This document shows positions 31,717 to 42,324 of a stretch of 64,000 nt of DNA, piece by piece. The notes below the pieces were generated by a model. It had not been told where the DNA came from and searched no databases. It saw nothing but the letters and a program-made list of their open reading frames with translations. The DNA is from Paenibacillus sp. CC-CFT747 (GTDB taxonomy: Bacteria; Bacillota; Bacilli; Paenibacillales; NBRC-103111): NCBI GenBank assembly GCA_030323305.1, contig CP106741.1, positions 2,701,501 through 2,765,500 of the forward strand. The letters are read 5' to 3'. The translations under genes and the position numbers were made by a program. Each line of letters opens with the position of its first letter. Position 1 is the stretch's first letter.

Positions 31717-32601
31717 GTGTTGAGCTTGAAAGCTAGAATGGGCGATCGGGTGTTCACCGTCACGAATGCAGCGATTCTGATCCTGATCAGCCTTGTCGCC
31801 GTGTTCCCGTTATATTATGTCTTCGTCGTCTCCTTCACGGATCCGTCGGAATATGTTCGCAAGGGAGTCGTTCTTTTTCCGGAAAAATGGTCGCTCGATT
31901 CCTACCGCTACCTGATGTCGACCAACTCGTTCTTGAACGCGATGGGCAACAGCCTGTTCCTTGCCACGGTTGGCACCGCCTGCAGCCTGGTGGTTACTTC
32001 GGGGCTTAGCTACGCGTTGTCCCGCAAACGGTTAGGAGGACGGCGGACGCTGCTGCTGCTGATCTTGCTCACAACGCTGTTTAACCCCGGCCTCATCCCG
32101 CCCTATTTGCTCGTGCGCGAGCTGGGCCTCATCAACAGCACGTGGTCCCTGATCCTGCCGGTGCTGTCAAGCGGCTGGTACGTGCTCCTGATGAAAGGCT
32201 TTTTCGACAGCATCCCGGCGTCGCTCGAGGAAGCGGCGCGAATCGACGGCTGTAACGATTTCAGTGTCTGGTGGCGGGTGATTCTGCCGCTGTCCCTGCC
32301 TTCGCTCGCGGCGTTCGGATTGTTCTATGCGGTTGATTATTGGAACACGTTTTTCAGTGCCCTGCTGTACATTAACCGTTTCGATAAGCAGCCCCTGCAG
32401 GTCCTGCTGCAAAATATGCTGATCGACTCGTCGATTTCCGGCAGCTCGGAGGCCGCGCAGATGATGGCCGAGCAGCGCATTCCGGGGCAGACGCTGAAGA
32501 TGGCCGCGGTGGTCATCGCCACGGTGCCGATCCTGCTGGTCTATCCCTTCCTGCAGAAGCATTTCGCCAAGGGCGCCATGGTCGGCTCGGTGAAGGAATA
32601 A
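31717..32601 (+). CDS. Sugar ABC transporter permease, LplC/YtcP type
   Basis: The open frame starts at GTG 31717 or, with better spacing from AGAGGGAG, at TTG 31720. The ~294-aa product has six membrane segments and the EEAARIDGCNDFSVWWRVILP loop of MalG-like permeases. It ends in GAMVGSVKE, the characteristic tail of this subfamily. It pairs with the LplB-type permease 24 bp upstream; the solute-binding lipoprotein follows. Confidence 0.9.
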   Translation: MLSLKARMGDRVFTVTNAAILILISLVAVFPLYYVFVVSFTDPSEYVRKGVVLFPEKWSLDSYRYLMSTNSFLNAMGNSLFLATVGTACSLVVTSGLSYALSRKRLGGRRTLLLLILLTTLFNPGLIPPYLLVRELGLINSTWSLILPVLSSGWYVLLMKGFFDSIPASLEEAARIDGCNDFSVWWRVILPLSLPSLAAFGLFYAVDYWNTFFSALLYINRFDKQPLQVLLQNMLIDSSISGSSEAAQMMAEQRIPGQTLKMAAVVIATVPILLVYPFLQKHFAKGAMVGSVKE

Positions 32602-32664
32602 ACAGGATTTCTCTTTGAAATCCGTTTAGTATAAAATAGGTTTACATTTCAAGGAGGTTACTTC

Positions 32665-34211
32665 ATGAGCAAGGAACGTAACAAAGGATTATCCCTGCTT
32701 GGTCTCGCAACGGCGGTCGTGCTGGTTGCGAGCGCTTGCAGCAGCGGCAAGGCCGGCGGATCCGATACGGGGACAGCAAGCACCGGCGGGGCGAAGCAGG
32801 AAGCGCCGTTGAAGGTCAGCATCATGACAACGTATTACACGCCCGAGCCGCCCGGACCGGACAACGTCATCGTGAAGGAATTCGAAAAGCGGACGAATAC
32901 GGACCTGGACATTACCTGGGTTTCCTCCAATAATTACCGGGATAAATTAAGCGTAACGCTCGCTTCCGGAGATATTCCGGATCTGGTGCTGCTGGACGAT
33001 CCGTTCAACGCGCAGGTTCGCACCATGGTTGCGCAAGGCGCGTTTTGGGACATTACGGATGTCAGGAAAGACTACCCGAATCTGATGAAGTTTCCGGATG
33101 CGACTTGGAACAACCAGAAGCAGCGGGACGGTAAAAATTACGGGGTGCCCCGGGTCCGTCCGGTGGAAGGTGGAAGCGGATTCATCATCCGGGAGGACTG
33201 GCTGAAGAAGCTGAACCTGCCGGTTCCGCAAACGACGGAAGACTTGTACACCGCTTTGAAGGCGTTTAAAGAGAAAACCCGGACGGCTTGAAGCCGACGG
33301 AGGTCGTTCCATTCGCCGGAGGGACGGCGAGCGATCACTTGAACAACTTCATCCATCTGCAGAACGTATTCACCGGCACCCACTGGCATTGGAAGGCTAT
33401 CAACAACGAGCTCGTTCGCGTCGATCTGCTGCCGGAAGTGCGCGAGTTCATCGTATATATGAAACGCTTGTATGACGAAAAGCTGATCCCGAGCGACTTC
33501 GCCGTCTTGAAGGGCTCCCAAGTCAGCGACATGGTGAAGGGCGGCAAAGCCGGCGTCTATGAAAATATTGTGGAAAATTCCTGGGAACCCACGGAAATCT
33601 TAAGAAAGACGAACCCGGATGCGACCTTCCTGCCGCTCGTCAGCCTCGACGGATTCGCAAGCAAGGATAACGGTTCCTTCGGCATGTTCGCGATTCCGAA
33701 GAAGGTATCGGAGGAGAAGATGAAGAAGCTGATCGCGCTCATGGATTACGGCGCTTCCGAAGAAGGCAGCGACTTGGCGAACTATGGCTTCGAGGGTGTT
33801 CACCATACAGTCGAGAACGGCATCAAGGTATCGACCGAACAAGCCAAAAAAGACATCGTCGCGCAGCAGGCGCTCGGTCAAATCTTCTTGAAATACGACA
33901 AGTACTTGCGGGCATGGAGAGCGGGCATCCCGAACGATTTGTACGAGCGCAACAAGAAAATCATTGACATGCGGGAAAAAATCAGTGTGCCGGATCCGTC
34001 GACGGGCCTCTATTCGGAGACGAACCTGAAGAAGGGTGGAGAGCTGGACAAGAAGATTTTCGATTTGAAAGTAAAGGTTATTATGGGCGTTAAGTCGCTG
34101 GAAGATTGGGATCAATTCGTGAAGGAATTGAAAGCGAACCCGGATTTGATTAAGATTACGGAAGAATTAAACGAAGCCTACAAAGCAAGAAACAGTAAAG
34201 CCAAGGGATGA
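32665..34211 (+). CDS. Extracellular sugar-binding lipoprotein of the ABC transporter (one frameshift)
   Basis: ATG 32665 follows CAAGGAGG. A missing A near 33281 splits it; joined it is 515 aa. The signal peptide ends in the lipobox VASAC, so Cys21 or so is lipidated and the protein is anchored outside the membrane. The fold shows family 1 solute-binding features (YYTPEPPGPDNVIVKEFEKR; LASGDIPDLVLLDD; VPRVRPVEGGSGFIIREDWL). It delivers oligosaccharide to the two permeases just upstream. The ligand may be a product of the polysaccharide locus, but that is only inferred from proximity. Confidence 0.88.
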
Positions 34212-34294
34212 CTGCTTCGAACCTCCGGCCCCGAACGGGCGCAGGGGTTCCTCTTGCTTTTCCGGGCAGGGACTTTCGAGAAAGGGGCAAAGCC

Positions 34295-36644
34295 GTGCGC
34301 GTATGGCGCTGGTTGAGAGACAAGGGGAGACAAGGTTCTTATTTTCGAAAAAGCTTGGTCCTCATTCTGTGTATTGCAAGCATACCCACCGCATTGATCG
34401 GGGCGGGGTCGTACCTGCTCGCGACGAAGCAAATCGAGAAAGAAATGCACCGATCGAATCAAGCTCGGCTGGCCAAGGCCATGGAGCGCATCGACGAGGA
34501 TTTGTCCCAGCTGGAGCTGGCCGCCGCGCAATGGTCGCTCGATCCCCTCTTCAACGAAACGATCCGGGACACGAATTTCCGGCAGGATTTTCAGAAGACG
34601 CAGACCTTATACAGCGCGCTTTCTTTAATGAAAAATCCGTACCCGTATTTGAGCGAAATCCAGTTGTATATTGACCAATCCCAACCAGTCGTCATTATGG
34701 AGGATAAGGGGATTATCCCCGTTAGCGGGGAAGCCGGGGAAAGGTACCGTTCGATGATGGAAGCCGTCGAGGGCGCCTTTTGGGTGGAACGCATGCCGCT
34801 TCCGATGGAGAAGCGCCAGGAGATCGCATTTGTTCAGCGGCTGGGATACGGGCAGAACGCTTACGGGCTTTTATTCTTATATTTGGACGTCGATCGCGTC
34901 GCGCGGGCGGTGAATGAATTTTTTAACGGAACGAACGGATCCTCCTTCCTGTTAGGGGAAAAGGGAGAGTTCCTCGTATACGGCGGAGCGGCGTCCGGGG
35001 CGCCGCCGACGGCATTCGAAGAGGGGCTGCAAGCGGCAGTCGCGGACCGGGGAGGGCAGCCGACGTCTTTACGTACCATTGGGGCGGGGAGACGTTCTCG
35101 GTATCCTACGGGGCGTTTAAAGGACTGGGCACAACGTGGACCTACGTGGCCGCGATTTCCTTGTCGCAGCTGACGGAGCCGGTGCTTGCCATGTCGCGCC
35201 TGAGCTTGGGCATCAGCGCACTCGGGCTCTTCGTCGCGATGCTGCTCGCCTGGATCGGGTCGCAGCGCCTGTACCGGCCGATCCGCCAGCTCGTCGGCAG
35301 GTTGCAGGATCATCGCCAGCCGGCGAACGTGCCGGGCGACGAGATGGCGTTCATCGAGATGCAATGGGATCGCATGACAAGCCAAAGCAAGGTGCTGCAG
35401 GAGGAATTGGCGAAGTCGCAGCCGCTGCTCCGGTATGGCTTTCTCCTTCAATTCGTTCAGGGTCATTACCAATCGATGAAGGAAGAGGAAATCCGCGACC
35501 GGCTGGAAGCGTTCGGCCTCGGCACCGACCACCGGGGCTTCGTCTTGATGCACGTGCAATTGTACGATCTCCTGAATCCGGAGAACCGGTTCACGGAGGG
35601 CGACGACCCTTTGGTGACCTTCGCGGCAACGAACATACTCGAAGAGCTGCTTCAGGGCAGGGAGGGCGAGAGCGCGGTTTTGAACATGCAGGACAAGTCG
35701 ATTCGGGTGCTGCTGACGTATGACTTGGAGGGAGCCGGGAGAAGGTCAAAACCGAGCTGTTCCGCATCGCGGAGCAGTGGATCGACGTGCTTGGGAAGCT
35801 GTTGAAGATGCAGGTGATCGTCGCCGTAAGCCAGCCGACGCTTCAGGCCAAGGACATCCCGCCCTTGTTCGCCGAGCTGCGCCAGGTCGTACGTTACCGG
35901 GACCTGCAGCGGGAAGGGCAGATCATCGACATGGAGGATGTCGTGCCGGAGAAGAAGGAGCGCAGCGACTATCCCTTCGAGTTGGAGGCGGCGATTCTCG
36001 AAGCGGTGAAGCTCGGCATCCGGGAGGAGGCAGCGACCCGGACGGCGGAGTTCGTCGAGGCGCTGGTGCATCGATCCGGGAAGGAATATGCGGTGCAGCA
36101 AGGGATCGTTCAGTTGTTCGGCGGCATCCAGCATGTCATCATGGAGGCGGGGGTTCCGTCGCAGGGAGCTTATGACGGTGTCGACAAGCTGGAGCAGCTG
36201 CTCCAGCTGAAGGAGCCGGCGAAGATGGTCGAGTTTCTCGAAAAGGCGATTTTGACGCCGTACATGGACGAGCTCGAGAAGGACCAGCTGCGTCACCGGA
36301 AGCAGCTGGTGGACCGGGCGACCGACTTTTTGCAATCTAACTTCACGAACGAGGTGTCGTTGGAAACTTGCGCGGAGCAGCTCGGCGTAAGCAAATTCAC
36401 CTTGAGCCGGGCGTTCAAACAAACCGTGGGCATCAACTTCATCGATTATGTTACGCGCCTTCGGGTGGAGAAGTCGAAGGAGATGCTGCGGGGCACGGAT
36501 TGGAAAGTGTCGGATATCGCGGAGCGGATCGGCTATCAGCCGTCGCATTTCATCCGGCTGTTCAAAAAGTTCGAGGGCATGACCCCGGGGCAATACCGGG
36601 ACAACGTGCCGATGCTGCACTCCGAGGAACCAGGCGGCGAATAA
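34295..36644 (+). CDS. Membrane-bound AraC-type regulator with extracellular sensor (two frameshifts)
   Basis: GTG 34295 after AAAGGGG is preferred over the open frame's ATG at 34208. Missing Gs near 35063 and 35742 are restored to give 783 aa. A first membrane segment (LVLILCIASIPTALIGAGSYLL) is followed by a ~240-aa extracellular sensor, a second membrane segment (LGISALGLFVAMLLAWIG), a cytosolic linker and a C-terminal AraC HTH pair (SLETCAEQLGVSKFTLSRAF; VSDIAERIGYQPSHFIRLF). This architecture is common beside Lpl-type sugar transporters in Paenibacillus, where it is thought to sense the sugar and activate the operon. It lies 83 bp after the binding-protein gene. Confidence 0.85.
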
Positions 36645-36665
36645 CGAAGGGTATGGCAATAATGG

Positions 36666-36697
36666 GTCGATCGAATACTAATATTCGGTCGGCTTTT
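36666..36697 (+). terminator. Terminator after the AraC-type regulator
   Basis: GTCGATCGAATA (36666) pairs with TATTCGGTCGGC (ending 36693), using G-U pairs, and is followed by T5. Confidence 0.65.
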
Positions 36698-36813
36698 TCC
36701 AGTTCCCCAAGTGTTAAGTATGTTGAGCGAGGGGTATTGTCTGGAACTCGACGCCTAGACTTCCATATAGTAACCTGCTCCCGTAATCCCCGCTAATCTG
36801 ACTGTATTCAAAC

Positions 36814-36856
36814 AAAGCCAGCCGAGACGTGACCCTATCACGTTGGCGGGCTTTTT
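36814..36856 (+). terminator. Second terminator-like hairpin
   Basis: AAAGCCAGCCGAGACGTGA pairs imperfectly with TCACGTTGGCGGGCTTTTT around the loop CCCTA. The 36645-37002 interval otherwise shows no gene. Confidence 0.6.
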
Positions 36857-37002
36857 GTCGTCTCATCAGGTTCTGGAAGAAGTCCATACAAAAAGAGAAA
36901 GTTCTGCATAAGTTCTCGACATTTATCGTTTAAACTGACGGTGAAACAGGAGATAGACAAATCGGCCGACGATTTTATTTTAACGAAAGCGAGGATTTAA
37001 AG

Positions 37003-37488
37003 ATGAGCAACCTATCCGTAAACCGCAGGGAATCGGAAGCCGGTGATCGCCCGGTGGAACTAACCAACCTATCATCACTCGTGGTTGGAGCGCGTTTGGT
37101 ATTTAAGGTGATGGTAAGGCTATTCACGGTTTGCATTTTACTCCAAGTCTTTCTTGCCGGGCTCGCCCTGTTTTGGGATCCGGCCCGTTGGGCGAGCCAT
37201 ACGGGATTTGCCCGATTGCTGATCCTTGTTTCCGTCCTGATTCTCGTGGTATCTTTCATCGCCCGGCTGCCTCTTTCTCTTCGGCTGCGTAGTGCAGGTT
37301 TGTTCGGCATCATCCTTTTGATAGCCGTCAGCGCTAAATTACCGTCTGAAATCGGCTATTTATCTGCTCTTCATCCGGTACTCGCACTGCTGTTGTTTTT
37401 GGAACGGTGTCCCTCGCCCGGAAGACCGAAGCCTTCCAAAGGGAAAGAAAGCAAGGAGCTGCGAAGCAAAGCAGTTGAATGGAGGTAA
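37003..37488 (+). CDS. Small integral membrane protein (DUF6220-like)
   Basis: ATG 37003 follows GCGAGGA. The 161-aa product has four hydrophobic segments (LFTVCILLQVFLAGLALF; LLILVSVLILVVSFI; LFGIILLIAVSA; LHPVLALLLFL). The LQVFLAGLALFWDP and H-x-G pattern resembles DUF6220 membrane proteins, but that is a by-eye match. The C-terminus is basic and cytosolic. It is followed closely by another small membrane protein, and the two may form an operon. Function unknown. Confidence 0.55.
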   Translation: MSNLSVNRRESEAGDRPVELTNLSSLVVGARLVFKVMVRLFTVCILLQVFLAGLALFWDPARWASHTGFARLLILVSVLILVVSFIARLPLSLRLRSAGLFGIILLIAVSAKLPSEIGYLSALHPVLALLLFLERCPSPGRPKPSKGKESKELRSKAVEWR

Positions 37489-37507
37489 GACACCAACCTT
37501 AATAGGG

Positions 37508-37702
37508 ATGGAGAGGAAAAGATGCCGCCCTAATCTAGCCGATTATCTATGGATCTTCCTATTCCTTATCGTGTCTGGAGTATCGCTGCAGCTGGTCGTA
37601 CATGATTATGAGAACAGAACCCGTTGGTTTCGAATGCTGGTCGTTGTTCTATATGGAATCTCCGGTATCCTCGTTCTCTTAACCTTTATTCCAAGCCAAT
37701 GA
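37508..37702 (+). CDS. Small two-segment membrane protein
   Basis: ATG 37508 gives 64 aa; a TTG at 37475 in the same frame would add eleven residues and overlap the upstream gene. Two membrane helices (YLWIFLFLIVSGVSLQLVV and MLVVVLYGISGILVLLTFI) flank a short charged loop. No family recognised. Confidence 0.45.
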   Translation: MERKRCRPNLADYLWIFLFLIVSGVSLQLVVHDYENRTRWFRMLVVVLYGISGILVLLTFIPSQ

Positions 37703-37751
37703 CCAAAGACTGAAGAACTTGTGATTAGTTTGAATCCAGGAGGAGATAAGA

Positions 37752-38135
37752 ATGGCCCCAATCCGAGTACGTTACATTGTCGACGACGTAGAGGCGACCA
37801 TCGCCTTCTACACCCAGCATCTTGATTTCCTAGTCAAAGCACATCCCGCACCTAGCTTTGCTGTTTTGCAGCGAGGGGATTTGAATCTTCTTGTAAATGC
37901 CAAAGATGGTCCGGGAGGAGCCGCTCAAGCCATGCCGGATGGGCGTAAACCGGAGCCGGGCGGCTGGAACCGGATCCAACTCGAGGTCCATGACCTGGAA
38001 AGCCTTGTTGGGTCCTTGCGTGAAGCAGGACTGAGCTTCCGCAATAATATTGTCATCGGTTTTGGCGGCAAGCAGATCTTACTGGAGGACCCGGCAGGCA
38101 ACCCTATAGAACTTTTCGAGCCTCCCGGCAAATGA
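37752..38135 (+). CDS. VOC-superfamily (glyoxalase/bleomycin-resistance-like) protein
   Basis: ATG 37752 follows AGGAGGAGAT. The 127-aa product is one pair of beta-alpha-beta-beta-beta units: RVRYIVDDVEATIAFYTQHLDF at the start and LEDPAGNPIELFEPP at the end, the E-L-F glutamate being the usual metal ligand. Members are dioxygenases, isomerases or resistance binding proteins; the substrate here cannot be read. Confidence 0.8.
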   Translation: MAPIRVRYIVDDVEATIAFYTQHLDFLVKAHPAPSFAVLQRGDLNLLVNAKDGPGGAAQAMPDGRKPEPGGWNRIQLEVHDLESLVGSLREAGLSFRNNIVIGFGGKQILLEDPAGNPIELFEPPGK

Positions 38136-38148
38136 TGGATCGGACAGA

Positions 38149-38503
38149 ATGAGAATGAGAATGATAGCCATAATCTGGTGCGGTCTGTTTATCTTCCCCT
38201 TATCCGGTTCAGCCGGAAGCGAAGGAAGCATGCAAGTAAAGCAGTCTGGGGCTTCCGTCTTCTCCGAAGTGGATGCGTATATCGCCCGCGAAATGAAACG
38301 GCAGCGTCTTCCAGGGCTGGCTCTCGCGATTGTTCAGGGGGATCAGATTCTTTACCTGCAGGGATATGGTCGAGCTGATTCATCGGGTCGTTCGGTTACA
38401 CCGGAAACCCCTTCGGATTAGGGTCGATCGGTAAGTCGATTACGGCTATAGCCGTTCTGCAGCTTGCCGAGAAAGAAAAAATGGACTTGGATGCGCCTAT
38501 ACA
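38149..38503 (+). pseudogene. Beta-lactamase-family serine hydrolase, N-terminal remnant
   Basis: A signal-peptide start at ATG 38149 leads into VDAYIAREMKRQRLPGLALA, then after one missing C near 38412 into GLGSIGKSITAIAVLQLAEK, containing the catalytic S-x-x-K of class C-like enzymes. The frame stops resembling the family at DAPIQ (about 38503), only ~120 residues in, and joins an unrelated gene fragment. It is therefore a truncated remnant. Confidence 0.75.
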
Positions 38504-38638
38504 GCGACATTCCTCGTACCGGCCATCACGCTGCTCCTGGGCAGATGGGCTTTCTGGCCAGGCCGCCGCAACGCCGTGGCGGACTCGGATTTACCCTCTA
38601 GGGAAAAGCCGGTGGATCCGTTATTCACGGGCGGTTGA
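38504..38638 (+). pseudogene. MMPL-family transporter, C-terminal remnant
   Basis: From 38504 the frame encodes ATFLVPAITLLLGRWAFWPG then a charged tail ending FTGG and a stop at 38638. This is the characteristic last membrane helix of MMPL/YdfJ lipid or drug exporters. It is joined directly to the beta-lactamase remnant, so a deletion removed the rest of both genes. Confidence 0.7.
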
Positions 38639-38653
38639 AAGTTTACCCCCGCC

Positions 38654-38688
38654 AAGCCGTCTCTCCCATAGGGGAAGAGCGGCTTTTT
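38654..38688 (+). terminator. Terminator after the deletion scar
   Basis: AAGCCGTCTCTCCC (38654-38667) pairs with GGGGAAGAGCGGCTT (38671-38685) with a small mismatch, then T5. It is probably the original terminator of the lost MMPL gene. Confidence 0.8.
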
Positions 38689-38796
38689 CCTCTTATTCTC
38701 ACCCGGTTCCCATGTAAAAATATAGAAATCAAGCTCCCCCTGGTTTATGATAGACATGTTGCCTAACGGCCAATCTTTTAAGGCGGGGAGTCCGGC

Positions 38797-40424
38797 TTGA
38801 TTCTTTTCGATTACATGGTGAATCTCTCCATTTTCTCACTCTTGGTCAGTACTCCATTGGTCATTCGTTCGTTCTGGAACCATCGGTCCCTGAAGCAGCT
38901 GCGCGTGTGGACGGGCATTTATGCAGGGCTCGTTTCCATCATTCTCGTGGTCATGGCGGTCAAGCAGCAAGGGTATGCGTATGACATCCGCTATGCCCCG
39001 ATTATTCTCATGTTCGCCTATTTGGGCCCTGTGCCGGGGCTGATCACGGGCGCATTCTCCCTGCTCACCCGATTGCTCTCGGGAGGGCATTGGACGCCGG
39101 CTATTATTGGGTGGACCTTCATTATGCTGGTCTTCTCCGGCCTGCACCTTGGGACCTCTCGTCTCTCTCCATTTAAGAAACTCGCGGCGTTCTCGGGAGC
39201 CTATATCGTGGCTTACCTGTGTACAGTCTTTACTTTTCGTATTCTCATCGACGAGCCGCTCTTTCACATCCAGTACCTGGTCTTCGTGATGCTTGGCGTT
39301 TTCCTGGGCGGCCTGCTGATCGAATCCTATGAGCGGCTTCGCCGGATCATAGAAGAGAAGAAGGTCATGGAGAAGTCGCTGGAGGCGAGCGAAGCCCAAT
39401 ACCGGCTGATCGCCGAGAATACGTCTGACCTCATACTGGTGCTCGACCGTGACCAGTCCGTCAGCTATTTCTCGCCTTCCCACGGGCACGTTCTGGGGTA
39501 TCCCAGCTTGGAGGGGTAGGAGGGGAGGCCAGCGGGCTGGTGCATCCGGACGATCGCGGGATGTTCCATGGTATGATCCGAAGGCTGTTCGAGCAGGAGG
39601 AGGCCCACACGATGGAGATCCGGCTCCGGCATGTGGAGGGCCGTTGGATCGACGTGGAATCCCACTGCCGGTCGGTTAGGGGAGAGGGCGGCCGGGTCGA
39701 GCATATCGTCATCATCGGCCGGGACATCTCCGAGCGCAGGAAGGCGGAGGAATTCCTTCTGCAATCCGAGAAGCTGTCCGTCGTGGGGCAGCTGGCCGCG
39801 GGAGTGGCGCATGAAATCCGCAATCCCCTGACGACCATCAAAGGGTTCCTGCAGGTGTACAAGCGGGAGGATCACCGGATCCAGCATGCGGACCTGCTCC
39901 TGAGCGAGCTCGAGCGGATCGAGATCATTACCGGGGAGCTGCTTTCGATGGCGAAGCCCCAAGCGGTGCAGCTGACCCGCACGGATATCCGGGAGCTAAT
40001 CGAGTACACGATCGAGTTTCTGTCTCCCCAGGCGCTTATGAACCGGATTGAATTTACCCGGAGGTATGAGGAAGCCTCCTTCCCCGTCCTCTGCGAGAAA
40101 AACCAGTTAAAGCAGGTGTTTCTCAATCTCCTGAAGAACGCGATAGAAGCCATGCCTGCCGGCGGCGAGATCCGCATCACCTTGCACCGAATCTCTGGAG
40201 AAGAGTGCTTGATATTGGTGGAAGACCAGGGCTGCGGGATCCCCGAGGAGCTGCTGCCTCGGCTGGGTCAGCCTTTCTATAGCCTGAAGGAAAAAGGAAC
40301 CGGCCTCGGCCTCATGATCTGCCATCGGATCATCAAGCAGCACAAGGGCACGATTACGTATACCAGTAAGGTTAAGGCAGGAACGCGAGTGGAGATCCGG
40401 CTTCCCTTGGATATCACGTCTTGA
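38797..40424 (+). CDS. Membrane sensor histidine kinase with PAS domain (one frameshift)
   Basis: TTG 38797 follows AGGCGGGGAG. One missing G near 39517 is restored to give 542 aa. The N-terminus has a 5TMR-LYT-like set of membrane helices (YAPIILMFAYLGPVPGLITG; YLVFVMLGVFLGG). A PAS domain follows (YRLIAENTSDLILVLDRD). The kinase core has the H-box AAGVAHEIRNPLTTIKGFLQ, N-box LLKNAIEAM, G1 EDQGCGIP and G2 GTGLGLMICH. The layout matches KinB/KinD-type kinases that feed the sporulation phosphorelay in Bacillales. No response regulator is adjacent, in keeping with that role. Confidence 0.85.
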
Positions 40425-40472
40425 ATCTATTAAAATCGTTCGAACCAGGAGCTCATCGAAAGAAAAGGCAAA

Positions 40473-41255
40473 TTGATAGTGGTGGAAGGCTTGTGCGGTA
40501 CGGGGAAATCCACCTTAGCGGAACGATTGCATCGCCTTCTTATACAGCAAGGCATCCCGTCCTTATTCTATGACGAAGGAGCCAAGGGGCATCCGGCGAG
40601 CTTGAACGGGAATGCTTTCTTCCGAACCGAGGAATATTCGAAGCTTCTCATGCGATTTCCGGACGCGGCCCCTGAAATCCGTCATAGGGCCATCCCAAAC
40701 GGCAGCCATTATCTGATTCCTTACCGAGAGGTCGGGGCATTCCTAAAGCAGGAGGATCTCTATTCCGAACTGAAGTCACGCGAGCTATGCTGGACGGATT
40801 CGCCACCCGCCTCTCTTTCCGAATTCACCTATTTGATTAAGCAGCATTGGGCGCGTTTCGCTGGGCTTGCCAGCCGTTCCGAAGAGGTCTATGTGCTCGA
40901 GGCGGTGTTTTTTCAGCATCAGATTCATGATATGCTCCGGCACTATCAGGCGGATGATCGTCAGATCGAGCAGCATATCCGGGGAATCGCCGATCGGGTT
41001 GCCGCTCTGAACCCTGTTTTGCTATATTTGACTCATCCGAGTGTGAGGGAGCAGCAGATTTGGATTTCGACGATCCGGTCCAAGCCCCGTTTTGCCACGG
41101 AAGCCAACATTCGGTTTATGGAGAACCGCAAGCGGATCGAACTAAACCTGCTGGATAAGCTGCCGTTCCCCGCCTATATCATAGAGAACCCTTCCCTGGA
41201 CTGGGATGATGTGATGAATCAAATGGTAAGGACGGTTGATCAAGCGTATAAGTAA
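40473..41255 (+). CDS. P-loop kinase-like protein, substrate unknown
   Basis: TTG 40473 is in frame; an ATC at 40454 seven bases after AGGAG would also fit if misread from ATG. The ~260-aa product begins LIVVEGLCGTGKSTLAERL, a Walker A that resembles thymidylate kinases and small-molecule kinases. The remainder is helical with conserved aromatic residues and no clear LID motif. It may be a nucleoside, antibiotic or sugar kinase; I cannot decide. It is followed by a terminator. Confidence 0.6.
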   Translation: MIVVEGLCGTGKSTLAERLHRLLIQQGIPSLFYDEGAKGHPASLNGNAFFRTEEYSKLLMRFPDAAPEIRHRAIPNGSHYLIPYREVGAFLKQEDLYSELKSRELCWTDSPPASLSEFTYLIKQHWARFAGLASRSEEVYVLEAVFFQHQIHDMLRHYQADDRQIEQHIRGIADRVAALNPVLLYLTHPSVREQQIWISTIRSKPRFATEANIRFMENRKRIELNLLDKLPFPAYIIENPSLDWDDVMNQMVRTVDQAYK

Positions 41256-41317
41256 TGGGCAAAAGGTTATCCTCGCTATCTCCCAGGAATCACCACCGCA
41301 ACACCATCTACTTTGAC

Positions 41318-41346
41318 AGAATCAGGAGCCTTTTCCTGATTCTTTT
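41318..41346 (+). terminator. Terminator after the P-loop gene
   Basis: AGAATCAGGA (41318-41327) and TCCTGATTCT (41333-41342) are perfectly complementary, followed by a T-rich tract. Confidence 0.8.
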
Positions 41347-41394
41347 CGTTTTTTCTGGGTAATTTACCAAGTAATCATGAGGTAGGGATTATCC

Positions 41395-41486
41395 TGTGCC
41401 TTATCCGGTAACTTTGTTGGCAAGAAAACCTTCGGATGCGTGCGAAAACAGCAGGAAAGCAGAACTGCATTTGCGGATAAGGCACT
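41395..41486. repeat. Palindromic repeat family, copy A (longest)
   Basis: The ends GTGCCTTATCCG (41396-41407) and CGGATAAGGCAC (41474-41485) are perfect inverted repeats around 66 bp. Its left half matches the inverse of copy C (56969-57029) and its right half matches copy B (56060-56106), so the three belong to one family. Confidence 0.75.
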
Positions 41487-41509
41487 AAAAAAGCAAAGGG
41501 GACTAATCA

Positions 41510-42265
41510 ATGAGAAGAATGGTAGGCGTTACACTGGCAGCGTTGGCTTTGTTAACGACAGCGGCGTGCGGCAGCAACGCCAAGGAATTGCCGAAGGAGG
41601 AAGCCGTGGCCGCGATGGCCGAGAAGGCAGACAAAGCAGCCAATTACCAGGTGAAGCTCCGACTAACCGCACAGGTAAAGAGCGGGAGCCTCGTCCAGTC
41701 CGAAGAAACGGTAGAGGGAGCGGTCGAATACATAGCCAAGGAAGATCCCGACCTTCACTCCTCCTACGTCACCACGAATAAGGGAAGCGGCAAGCAGGGG
41801 AAAACGGAGCTCTACAAGCAAGGGAAGCTGATTCTTTCCAATGAGAACGAACAGGGCTGGAAGGATGTTTCCGCCCGGCTGCAAAAGGAAGAGCTGCTGA
41901 AAGCCACCCATGCGGATCTCGTCGAAGCGCTTAGGAAAATCGAGTCGGAGCTGTCCGTCGAACCACGGGAAGAGGGATACTCCCTGTCCTATTCTGGGGA
42001 GAGCGGTAATGTTTATGAGGCCTTCAAGAAGCCTTTTACCATAAACTTCAAGGGCGTAGACCAGAGCCAGGTTCACTCCGACCTGAAAACAATAGTGGAC
42101 AAGGAAACCCTGTTTATCCGGGAGCTTCACTATGAAGCCACGGCTAACAATGCGGCGCAGACCGTCACCCTCCGGGTGGACCTGAGCTTTGACCAGTTCA
42201 ATAAAATCAACGAAGTGAGCATTCCTCAAGAGATCCGGGAAGCCGCATCCCAGCCGTCGAAATAG
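41510..42265 (+). CDS. DUF6612-like lipoprotein
   Basis: ATG 41510 follows AAAGGGGAC. The 251-aa product has a lipoprotein signal ending TTAAC and a fold of long amphipathic strands ([45 protein letters not shown]) like the LppX/DUF6612 proteins of Paenibacillus. It is probably anchored on the outer face of the membrane. Its task is not known; related folds bind lipids. It stands alone between a palindromic repeat and the aldo/keto reductase gene. Confidence 0.7.
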   Translation: MRRMVGVTLAALALLTTAACGSNAKELPKEEAVAAMAEKADKAANYQVKLRLTAQVKSGSLVQSEETVEGAVEYIAKEDPDLHSSYVTTNKGSGKQGKTELYKQGKLILSNENEQGWKDVSARLQKEELLKATHADLVEALRKIESELSVEPREEGYSLSYSGESGNVYEAFKKPFTINFKGVDQSQVHSDLKTIVDKETLFIRELHYEATANNAAQTVTLRVDLSFDQFNKINEVSIPQEIREAASQPSK

Positions 42266-42324
42266 CCGGATTAGAGACAAGGCTCGGACTATCTCGGGCA
42301 TTATACGAAGAAGGAGTGGAGAAC

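Noticed and set aside
32605..32650. Possible promoter TTGAAA / TATAAA before the sugar-binding lipoprotein
   Set aside because: The two boxes are only 9 bp apart, too close for sigma-A.
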